Below, piece after piece: positions 1 to 5,024 of a DNA stretch of 5,024 nt (within the stretch, counting starts at the first letter, position 1; each line of letters begins with the position of its first letter). The translations under genes were made by a program, and so were the position numbers. A model generated the notes under the pieces. The model did not search any database, was not told where the DNA came from, and was given only the letters and a program-made list of their open reading frames with translations. The stretch lies in contig JAQUZA010000280.1 of the NCBI GenBank assembly GCA_028691595.1, forward strand, positions 1 to 5,024, given 5' to 3'. The stretch comes from Candidatus Rifleibacteriota bacterium (GTDB taxonomy: Bacteria; Muiribacteriota; Ozemobacteria; Ozemobacterales; Ozemobacteraceae).

Positions 1-1049
1 CCAAGATTGCCGAGCAAACCCGCATATATTCAAGGGTTTACGAGATAAAATACAACAATGTCACTAACAGTGTCACCAGGCCACCACCCGAAAAACATCT
101 TGAATTTTCACTCAGTTATTACAACGAAGCTGACCCCGACGGCTTTTTGAGCAAGCTTGGCTATGCGGCCGGGGCCATCGGCGAATCTTTCTGGACTTCA
201 CTTACCCTGCCATTTGAGGCCGTGAGCGTGCTTGCATCGCCCCTGATCAGCAAAATCTTCGGGCCTGGCGATGGTATTTCTCTGAACCCGGCCGAGCAGA
301 ATTTTCCGAATCTTTTTCCCACCAATTTCCGCTACAATTACCGTGCTCTGGCAACCCGCAAGCTTAAAGACGAGAGTGAAATTCCGCGTGATGCTGATGG
401 TCGCTGGCTTCTTAACGGCGTTTACTGGCTCGACTCATTTCAGGTCGAAGCTCCGGTTGTTTACGTTGGCACGGGCACAATCATGGTGACCCGGTTCACC
501 CCCGACCGGCCGTTCAAGATCAAAGGCAGCATCATTTCCCTCAAAGACAGCGACAAGGTTACGCCGCTCGGGCATCTCAATATCTTCTACCACCCCTATC
601 TGCCAAGCGTAACTGACACCAGAGAACGGGCCATTATCATTGAAGGTTCAGGCAATCTCATTGAAGCGAGCGTTTTTTCGTGCTATGGCATCAGAACCAC
701 AGACGGCAATATCGCTGACCTGACCAAGGTGGGCATCTACCCCGACCAGCCCACCGACCAATGGGACCCAAACTGCCTTGGAAAAATTTCTGAAGTTTCG
801 AACATCATCTTCGGCAACTACGTCAACTTTTTTATGAACAAGCAGCACCAGGAAGGCGATCTCTGGGTTTTTCACAATTTCAACAACCCCCTGTATTTTG
901 AGAATGTCGGGGGTGGGGCCTTCAGAAGCGTTCAGGAAGGCATCGATGCCTCTGAAGACAAACGCAAAAGCTATGAACTGATGGGGCACGAATTTTTTCT
1001 GAGCCCTAAAATTCAGCATGTCTCATCGATCGGGGGCGGCGATGATTAA
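1..1049 (+). CDS. C-terminal part of a beta-rich pseudopilin-operon protein (possible PilX/GspK-position component), 5' partial
   Basis: The reading frame is open from the first complete codon (position 3) to TAA at 1047-1049. This gives 348 visible residues, and the true start lies left of the window. A TTG at 147 could be mistaken for a start, but the 48 codons before it are uninterrupted and protein-like, so it is internal. Visible residues 50-90 are hydrophobic and aromatic-rich without a clear membrane helix. From about residue 137 to 235 the protein shows short alternating beta strands with Gly/Asn turns (VVYVGTGTIMV, IKGSIISL, IIIEGSGNLIEASVF). This resembles the strand ladders of polymer-forming or beta-helical modules found in some large PilX-like pseudopilins. 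A similar strand pair follows at about residues 260-290. The gene lies directly upstream of PilV-like and PilW-like prepilins, overlapping the former by 8 bp, so it is probably exported and works with the pilus tip. Whether it has a prepilin N-terminus cannot be seen. An adhesin or other surface protein is an alternative. The coding call is strong and the functional call is weak. Confidence 0.8.
   Translation, partial: KIAEQTRIYSRVYEIKYNNVTNSVTRPPPEKHLEFSLSYYNEADPDGFLSKLGYAAGAIGESFWTSLTLPFEAVSVLASPLISKIFGPGDGISLNPAEQNFPNLFPTNFRYNYRALATRKLKDESEIPRDADGRWLLNGVYWLDSFQVEAPVVYVGTGTIMVTRFTPDRPFKIKGSIISLKDSDKVTPLGHLNIFYHPYLPSVTDTRERAIIIEGSGNLIEASVFSCYGIRTTDGNIADLTKVGIYPDQPTDQWDPNCLGKISEVSNIIFGNYVNFFMNKQHQEGDLWVFHNFNNPLYFENVGGGAFRSVQEGIDASEDKRKSYELMGHEFFLSPKIQHVSSIGGGDD
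1031..1037 (+). promoter_or_regulatory. G-rich putative ribosome binding site deciding the PilV-like start
   Basis: A G-rich run (CGGGGGCGG, beginning at 1031) ends a few bases before the ATG at 1042 and is the only Shine-Dalgarno-like element near the start of the PilV-like gene. It lies inside the longer reading frame that begins at ATG 1018, so it favours 1042 as the real start. It is not a classic AGGAGG, and translational coupling to the upstream gene may matter more. Confidence 0.35.
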
Positions 1050-1491
1050 AAGAAAAGCCTTTTCAACCCCTGAACTGCTGATGACGCTGGTTGTCTTTTC
1101 TTTCGGCATCCTGCCTCTGATTGTCCTGTTTCAGAACAGTCACAAACAGACGGCTCAGGCCAAGAACCTCATGGTTGCGCACAGTCTTGGGCGCACCATA
1201 ATTTCAGAAATCAAGGCACTTGGTTTTGAGGCTCTCGAAGCTGAAATGAAAAGCCCCAAGCTAGGTCTGGTTCACGCAGGAAGACCGGTAAGCGGGCCTC
1301 TGGTAGCAGACGATGCTGATTCGATCAAGTATCCCGAGTATTACAAACGCTTCATAACCAGCGTTAAGCTAGAACGGGCCAGCACCGAGAACAATAAAAA
1401 AATCAGGGTTGAGCTCGACATTGAATGGAAAGAACCGAACCGGAAATTTAACCTTGGCTTTGGAACGGTAATCGTAAAATATGGCGCATAA
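1042..1491 (+). CDS. PilV/GspI-like minor pseudopilin (type IV prepilin)
   Basis: This is a small prepilin of 149 residues from ATG 1042. It has a short positively charged leader (MIKRKA), a predicted prepilin peptidase cut before Phe7, Glu at mature position +5 (FSTPE), and then one hydrophobic helix to about residue 29. The following region (TAQAKNLMVAHSLGRTIISEI) matches the amphipathic helix of PilV/GspI proteins. The C-terminal half is the small beta domain, ending in strands around VELDIEW and GTVIVKY. An alternative in-frame ATG at 1018 would add eight residues (MSHRSGAA). I prefer 1042 because it gives a normal leader length, has a G-rich stretch just upstream and overlaps the previous stop by only 8 bp. 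The residue before the cut is Ala rather than the usual Gly, which is tolerated in some prepilins. The protein should sit in the inner membrane before assembly and act as a minor, tip-located subunit. GspI and PilV cannot be told apart from sequence alone. Confidence 0.85.
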   Translation: MIKRKAFSTPELLMTLVVFSFGILPLIVLFQNSHKQTAQAKNLMVAHSLGRTIISEIKALGFEALEAEMKSPKLGLVHAGRPVSGPLVADDADSIKYPEYYKRFITSVKLERASTENNKKIRVELDIEWKEPNRKFNLGFGTVIVKYGA

Positions 1492-2245
1492 ACAAACCCG
1501 CCAGGGCATAACTCTGGTTGAAACTATTGTTGTGGCAGCAATTCTGACCCTGATGCTCGGTTTTGCCTGGCAGTTCTATTTCGGTGGCCGCGAAACCATG
1601 CGTCACACCGTCAGCCAGAGCCAGGTTCAGGCTGATACCCGTGTTTTTCTCGATCAGCTCGAACTCGAAATGACTTCATGCTACTCATTTCTTGAAGTGA
1701 ATTCTGAGAAGAAGAGTTTCTCATTCTACAGCTTCACTTACGCGAAGATGCCCCTCGATGAAATCTATTACGACAATGCTGGTAATGCACGCAGCACCGG
1801 CACCGACAGTGATGCCCGCATCATGGTTGCCCGCTACGAATACAGCTGGGAAAACGGTATTGTCACCAAGAAGCGCACTCCCGGCTGGCTTTATTTTCTG
1901 CAGCAGCCGATGAAATTCGTTGAGGGTGACGCAACTGTGTTTACCAGCAACTATGGAGCCATGGAAAAGGCAGTATTGCGTGACATCTCTGACTTTGAAG
2001 TCAAGGCTTACTCGCAGGTGCCAGATCGCGATTCAGAGACCGGCACCCGTATCGAGCCCTTGACCACCGAAAAGTCTGTAGACACGGCTTTCATAGTTCT
2101 CAGACTCCACACAATGAAGGATGAGGCTCCCAACCGTCGTGACGAGGAGCTCGATATTGTCACCAAGTTTTACAGCAGCACCAAGCTGGCTGAAATAGCC
2201 AACCCCGGCTATTTCTCATCAACTGACAGAGACGGGAAATACTAA
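1481..2245 (+). CDS. PilW/GspJ-like minor pseudopilin (type IV prepilin)
   Basis: This 254-residue protein has a textbook prepilin N-terminus: a basic leader of nine residues ending in Gly9, then ITLVE with Glu at mature +5, then a hydrophobic helix (residues 10-31) running into WQFYFGG. The next stretch, with paired polar helices and TRVFLDQLELEM at about 53-64, is typical of PilW/GspJ. A beta domain follows, with strands at about 112-122 (RIMVARYEYSW), 136-141, 169-177 (ISDFEVKAY) and 203-211 (AFIVLRLHT). It is larger than a major pilin and in the usual PilW/GspJ range. Translation from ATG 1481 overlaps the PilV-like stop by 11 bp. No good Shine-Dalgarno is visible, so coupling to the upstream gene is likely. 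Its expected partners are the PilV-like protein before it and a PilX/GspK-type protein, forming the minor-pseudopilin complex that primes assembly. The prepilin identity is clear. Assignment to PilW versus GspJ is not. Confidence 0.88.
   Translation: MAHKQTRQGITLVETIVVAAILTLMLGFAWQFYFGGRETMRHTVSQSQVQADTRVFLDQLELEMTSCYSFLEVNSEKKSFSFYSFTYAKMPLDEIYYDNAGNARSTGTDSDARIMVARYEYSWENGIVTKKRTPGWLYFLQQPMKFVEGDATVFTSNYGAMEKAVLRDISDFEVKAYSQVPDRDSETGTRIEPLTTEKSVDTAFIVLRLHTMKDEAPNRRDEELDIVTKFYSSTKLAEIANPGYFSSTDRDGKY
2234..2237 (+). promoter_or_regulatory. Short Shine-Dalgarno (GGGA) for the TPR-like gene
   Basis: GGGA lies 8 bases before ATG 2246, inside the last codons of the PilW-like gene. Together with the stop/start junction TAAATG it supports 2246 as the start and suggests coupled translation by terminating ribosomes. 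Confidence 0.4.
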
Positions 2246-3046
2246 ATGGACAGGCGCTGGCCGATAGTCGGCATAACCATTCTGATGATCGTGCTTATTT
2301 ATAATTTTCTGACCATGGTTTTTAAATCTGATCAGAAAAGGTTTTCACATGATCGAATCTACGTCGATTACTCAGATTACCGCCATGGCAGCAAGACCCC
2401 GAAAAGCGGCGGCAGCGGCAGCAGCGTTTCGTCACACCCGAATGCCTATAAAGCCTCAAGAGAAGCAAGAGAAATCAAAAAATCGATGTTTTCGAATGTC
2501 ATGACTGCAACCATAAGTTCTTATAACACTTATATGAATGACGCGCTCAAAGACAAGCCCGCTCCGAATGCCGATTTCCCTAAAGCGCGTGCCAATCAGC
2601 AGTATGACCAGATGATCAGCCTTTCAAAAAAGTCTGTTCCGACTTTTCAGGCCGGGTTGCAGTATTTCGCCGCCGGAAATTTTGACAAGGCCCTTTCCAG
2701 TTTCAATGATGCCCTTAACAACGTAGACCAGATGGATGTCAAACATCGGGTCGATATTCACAGCATGATGGCTGAATGTTATCTCAAAATGAAGAATGAT
2801 GATGGTTATATCCAGAACAAAATTCGCCAGGTGCGCATGGAGAGGCGCATGAAGAAAATTCTTCAAGACACCTTCCCTGACAAACAGGATAAACTCAACA
2901 TTTTCGAATGGTCAACCACCCAGGAAGCCTCAAAGCAGTTGCTGCGGATGCGCTCTCTGGCATCGAGGTCCGATTCACCCGAGCTGCAGCTGATGTTGAA
3001 GAGAGCTGAACTCGATCTTGAAGTGGCACGCAAGGTTACCCAGTAA
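2246..3046 (+). CDS. Membrane-anchored TPR-like protein of the pseudopilin operon
   Basis: This 266-residue protein begins with four residues containing two arginines and then one hydrophobic segment (about residues 6-26, PIVGITILMIVLIYNFLTMV). It lacks the Gly-x4-Glu prepilin signature, so it is a membrane anchor or uncleaved signal rather than a pilin. A polar, Gly/Ser-rich linker follows (about 30-66). The soluble part is mostly helical. Residues 136-160 (AGLQYFAAGNFDKALSSFNDAL) read as a TPR helix pair, with the small, aromatic and Ala positions in place. The helix at 169-182 (VDIHSMMAECYLKM) may be the next half-repeat, and a basic stretch follows at about 192-205. The ATG directly follows the PilW-like stop. 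By context it may be a periplasm-facing or cytoplasm-facing scaffold that helps assemble the pilus, as TPR proteins do in several pilus systems, but no specific family is recognised. The last gene of the block, it ends 110 bp before the convergent pnp stop. Confidence 0.78.
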   Translation: MDRRWPIVGITILMIVLIYNFLTMVFKSDQKRFSHDRIYVDYSDYRHGSKTPKSGGSGSSVSSHPNAYKASREAREIKKSMFSNVMTATISSYNTYMNDALKDKPAPNADFPKARANQQYDQMISLSKKSVPTFQAGLQYFAAGNFDKALSSFNDALNNVDQMDVKHRVDIHSMMAECYLKMKNDDGYIQNKIRQVRMERRMKKILQDTFPDKQDKLNIFEWSTTQEASKQLLRMRSLASRSDSPELQLMLKRAELDLEVARKVTQ

Positions 3047-3068
3047 CGGGTAAGTGCGGCCCATTCAC

Positions 3069-3085
3069 AACCGGCCAGGCCGGTT
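3069..3085. repeat. 17-nt near-perfect palindrome in the convergent spacer
   Basis: AACCGGCC and GGCCGGTT flank a single central A. In RNA this would fold as a 6-7 bp stem with a 3-5 nt loop, 22 bases after the stop of the TPR-like gene. No T-run follows on the + strand, so it is not a complete intrinsic terminator. It could stabilise the 3' end of the operon mRNA or bind a dimeric protein. Confidence 0.5.
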
Positions 3086-3115
3086 CAAAGATCGATGCAG
3101 TTAAATTCAAGGCAT

Positions 3116-3149
3116 AAAAAAAACGCCCCGTTGCCGGGGCGTTTATTTT
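3116..3149. terminator. Bidirectional rho-independent terminator between the pseudopilin operon and pnp
   Basis: AAACGCCCCG (3121-3130) pairs perfectly with CGGGGCGTTT (3135-3144) around a TTGC loop, giving a 10 bp GC-rich stem. On the + strand the right arm runs into TTTATTTT (3142-3149). On the - strand the hairpin is followed by eight T (complement of A 3116-3123). The element lies 7 bases beyond the pnp stop and about 70 bases beyond the TPR-like stop, so it can end both converging transcripts. The - strand T-tract is the longer and cleaner of the two. Confidence 0.92.
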
Positions 3150-3156
3150 GAATGGT

Positions 3157-5024
3157 TTATTCGGAAGGTTCTTCCATGGCGGCTTTGCGTGAGAGGTTAA
3201 CGCGACCCTGAGAGTCGATTTCGATAACCTTAACCTGCACTTCATCACCGATGTTAACCACGTCTTCAACCTTGTTCACACGGCGGTTGTCGAGCTGGCT
3301 GATATGAACCATACCTTCGATGCCGGGCAGAATTTCGACAAAGGCACCAAAGTTCATGATGCGTTTAACTTTGCCGGTATAAATCTTGCCGACTTCAGCG
3401 TCTTCAGTCACCTGGCGGATCATGAAAACAGCCTTTTCGTTGGCGGCTGCATCAGGGCTGATGATGAGAATCCGGCCGTCATCATTGGCTTCGATTTCGA
3501 CACCGGTTTCTTCGGTGATCTTGCGTATCATCTTGCCACCTGGCCCGATTACGTTTCTGATCTTTTCGGGGTCGATCTGGATGGTAACGATTCTGGGGGC
3601 GTATGCAGACAATTCGGGGCGATGAGTACTGATAACTTCATTCATCTTGCCGAGAATGTGCAGACGACCTTCTTTGGCCTGTTTAAGAGCCACCCTCATG
3701 ATGTCGAGAGTTACGCCGATGATCTTGATGTCCATTTGCAGGGCATTAACACCATTAGCGGTACCAGCAACCTTGAAATCCATATCGCCGAAATGGTCTT
3801 CGTCGCCGAGGATATCACTGAGGATCTTGTAATTGTCGCCTTCTTTGATGAGGCCCATGGCGATACCAGCTACAGGAGCTTTTATCGGCACACCGGCATC
3901 CATCATTGCCAGACTGCCAGAGCAGACAGAAGCCATCGACGAACTGCCGTTGCTTGACATGATTTCGCTGACAACACGGATTGTATAGGGGAAATCATGT
4001 GGAACTACCTGCTTGAGGGCTCTTTCGGCGAGAGCACCATGACCGATTTCACGTCGGCCCGGGCCACGCATCGGTTTGGTTTCGCCGGTCGAGAAGGGCG
4101 GGAAGTTGTAGTGCAACAGGAATTTCTTTTTGTATTCATCGTCGAGGCCATCGATGACCTGAGAATCGCCGCTGGCACCGAGGGTTACGATGCCCAGAGA
4201 CTGGGTCTGGCCGCGATTGAACAGGGCCGAACCATGTGTACGGGGCAGGAAACCCACGGCACAGTTGATAGGTCGGATCTCGTTCAAAGCACGGTTGTCG
4301 ATTCTGCGGTTGTCTTCAAGGATCATGCGCCGCATTTCGGTGTAAATTGCAGCTTCAAGCAGACGCTTGGCGGCATCTTTTTTAGCGGCGGCGGCTTCTT
4401 CGCTGCCGAGTTTGGCAACGAGAGCTTCTTTGAGCTTGATATCGATCTGTCTGAACTTTTCGACCCGCTCGATTTTTTCGGCAGTGCAGAGGGTATCTTT
4501 GATATCTGCTATCAGAGAATCAACAACGGCGCTGACTTCGGGTTCTTCGGCGGGGGTAGCCACGGTTGTCTTGGGTTTGCCGGCTTTTTTGGCCAGTTCG
4601 TTCTGGGCCGCGGCAAGCTTTTTGATGTTTTCGTGGGCGAAGCCGAGTGCTTCGAGAAGTTCTTCTTCAGAGACTTCTGAGGAGCCTGATTCAACCATGG
4701 TAATGGCGCTGGCGGTACCGGCAACGATCATTTCGATGGTCGAGTTTTCAAGCTGGGCTGGTGACGGGTTAAGAACGAGCTGACCATCGACCTTGCCAAC
4801 TCTGACGCTGGCAATGGCTTCAACGAGGGGCACTTCAGAAACCATCAAAGCGGCGCTTGCTGCGTTCATGGCCAGAATGTCAACCTGATTAACCTTGTCA
4901 TACGACAGAACATAGACTACTACCTGCAGATCATTGTGATAATGTTCGGGGAACATCGGGCGCAATGGTCTGTCGATCAGGCGGCAGGTAAGAATTTCTT
5001 TGGTGGTGGCACGGCCTTCGCGTT
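3157..5024 (-). CDS. pnp: Polynucleotide phosphorylase (polyribonucleotide nucleotidyltransferase), 5' partial
   Basis: PNPase degrades RNA 3' to 5' by phosphorolysis, releasing nucleoside diphosphates, and can also add nucleotides. It acts as a trimer in the cytoplasm, often with RNase E or RNase Y partners. The frame is open to the right edge (first full codon 5022-5020, REGR), giving 621 visible residues. About 80 N-terminal residues are missing compared with E. coli PNPase. A TTG at 4965 is internal: it is the Leu of the conserved DRPLRPMFPE segment. Numbering from REGR: the rest of the first RNase PH domain occupies 1-110; the helical linker domain about 120-235, with a Pro/Glu/Ala-rich stretch near 150-165; the second RNase PH domain about 240-470, with RTHGSALF, FSTGET and the catalytic DILGDEDHFGDMDFK (metal/active-site Asp409, Asp415, Lys417 by alignment from memory); the KH domain about 475-530, with GPGG at 493-496; and the S1 domain about 543-616. 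All catalytic motifs are intact, so the enzyme should be active. It is the last gene before the terminator. The rpsO gene often found upstream would be outside the window. Confidence 0.98.
   Translation of the reverse strand, partial: REGRATTKEILTCRLIDRPLRPMFPEHYHNDLQVVVYVLSYDKVNQVDILAMNAASAALMVSEVPLVEAIASVRVGKVDGQLVLNPSPAQLENSTIEMIVAGTASAITMVESGSSEVSEEELLEALGFAHENIKKLAAAQNELAKKAGKPKTTVATPAEEPEVSAVVDSLIADIKDTLCTAEKIERVEKFRQIDIKLKEALVAKLGSEEAAAAKKDAAKRLLEAAIYTEMRRMILEDNRRIDNRALNEIRPINCAVGFLPRTHGSALFNRGQTQSLGIVTLGASGDSQVIDGLDDEYKKKFLLHYNFPPFSTGETKPMRGPGRREIGHGALAERALKQVVPHDFPYTIRVVSEIMSSNGSSSMASVCSGSLAMMDAGVPIKAPVAGIAMGLIKEGDNYKILSDILGDEDHFGDMDFKVAGTANGVNALQMDIKIIGVTLDIMRVALKQAKEGRLHILGKMNEVISTHRPELSAYAPRIVTIQIDPEKIRNVIGPGGKMIRKITEETGVEIEANDDGRILIISPDAAANEKAVFMIRQVTEDAEVGKIYTGKVKRIMNFGAFVEILPGIEGMVHISQLDNRRVNKVEDVVNIGDEVQVKVIEIDSQGRVNLSRKAAMEEPSE

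Noticed and set aside
648..1019. - strand open frame of 123 codons opposite the first gene
   Set aside because: It is fully contained within the + strand coding frame, which continues from the window edge into a tightly coupled operon.
2401..2430. GGC/AGC-rich stretch as a possible microsatellite or repeat array
   Set aside because: It is a short Gly/Ser-rich linker in the TPR-like protein and not a regular tandem repeat.
2624..2866. - strand open frame of 80 codons opposite the TPR-like gene
   Set aside because: It is a short antisense shadow with no recognisable domain and no independent promoter or ribosome binding site.
3036..3269. - strand open frame of 77 codons covering the terminator and the 3' end of pnp
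   Set aside because: It reads through the terminator hairpin and overlaps the S1 domain of pnp in another frame.
3304..3957. Long + strand open frame (217 codons) opposite pnp, plus shorter ones at 3386, 3647 and 4367
   Set aside because: They lie antisense to a clearly real and conserved PNPase, resemble no family, and their composition is what antisense reading of this gene would produce.
3997..4680. Long + strand open frame (227 codons) opposite the pnp linker and second RNase PH domain
   Set aside because: It is Phe/Gly-rich low-complexity translation, the expected shadow of Lys/Glu/Ala-rich coding on the other strand, and no ribosome binding site or known domain is seen.
4963..4965. 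TTG as a possible pnp start
   Set aside because: The upstream in-frame codons encode the conserved PNPase segment from REGR to LIDRP and stay open to the window edge, so the TTG is an internal Leu.

Overview
This 5 kb window carries two convergent blocks. The + strand block (1-3046) is a tightly packed run of four co-directional genes that looks like part of a type IV pilus / type II secretion-like minor pseudopilin operon. The - strand block (3157-5024) is polynucleotide phosphorylase (pnp), which runs off the right edge. A strong GC-rich hairpin with T-tracts on both sides (3116-3149) sits in the 110 bp between them and should terminate transcription in both directions.

The + strand genes, in order, are: (1) the C-terminal 348 residues of a beta-rich protein whose start lies left of the window; (2) a PilV/GspI-like prepilin; (3) a PilW/GspJ-like prepilin; and (4) a small membrane-anchored protein with one recognisable TPR-like unit. 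Genes 1/2 and 2/3 overlap by a few bases and 3/4 abut exactly, so one polycistronic mRNA with translational coupling is very likely. No promoter for it is visible, so transcription probably starts left of position 1. The two prepilins would be processed by a prepilin peptidase and assemble at the tip of a pilus or pseudopilus. By position, gene 1 would be the larger PilX/GspK-type partner or an associated surface protein. The TPR protein could be an inner-membrane assembly or accessory factor. These last two roles are inferred from context.

The organism is a bacterium with type IV pilin-like machinery and a canonical, well-conserved PNPase. Pseudopilin cassettes of this style, with large beta-rich companions and divergent sequences, bring to mind deep-branching, little-cultured lineages such as Candidatus Riflebacteria. 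That is an impression only, because no taxonomic marker here could be searched. Apart from the convergent spacer there is no gene-free stretch above 300 bases. I see no RNA genes, CRISPR arrays, insertion sequences or signs of recent transfer.
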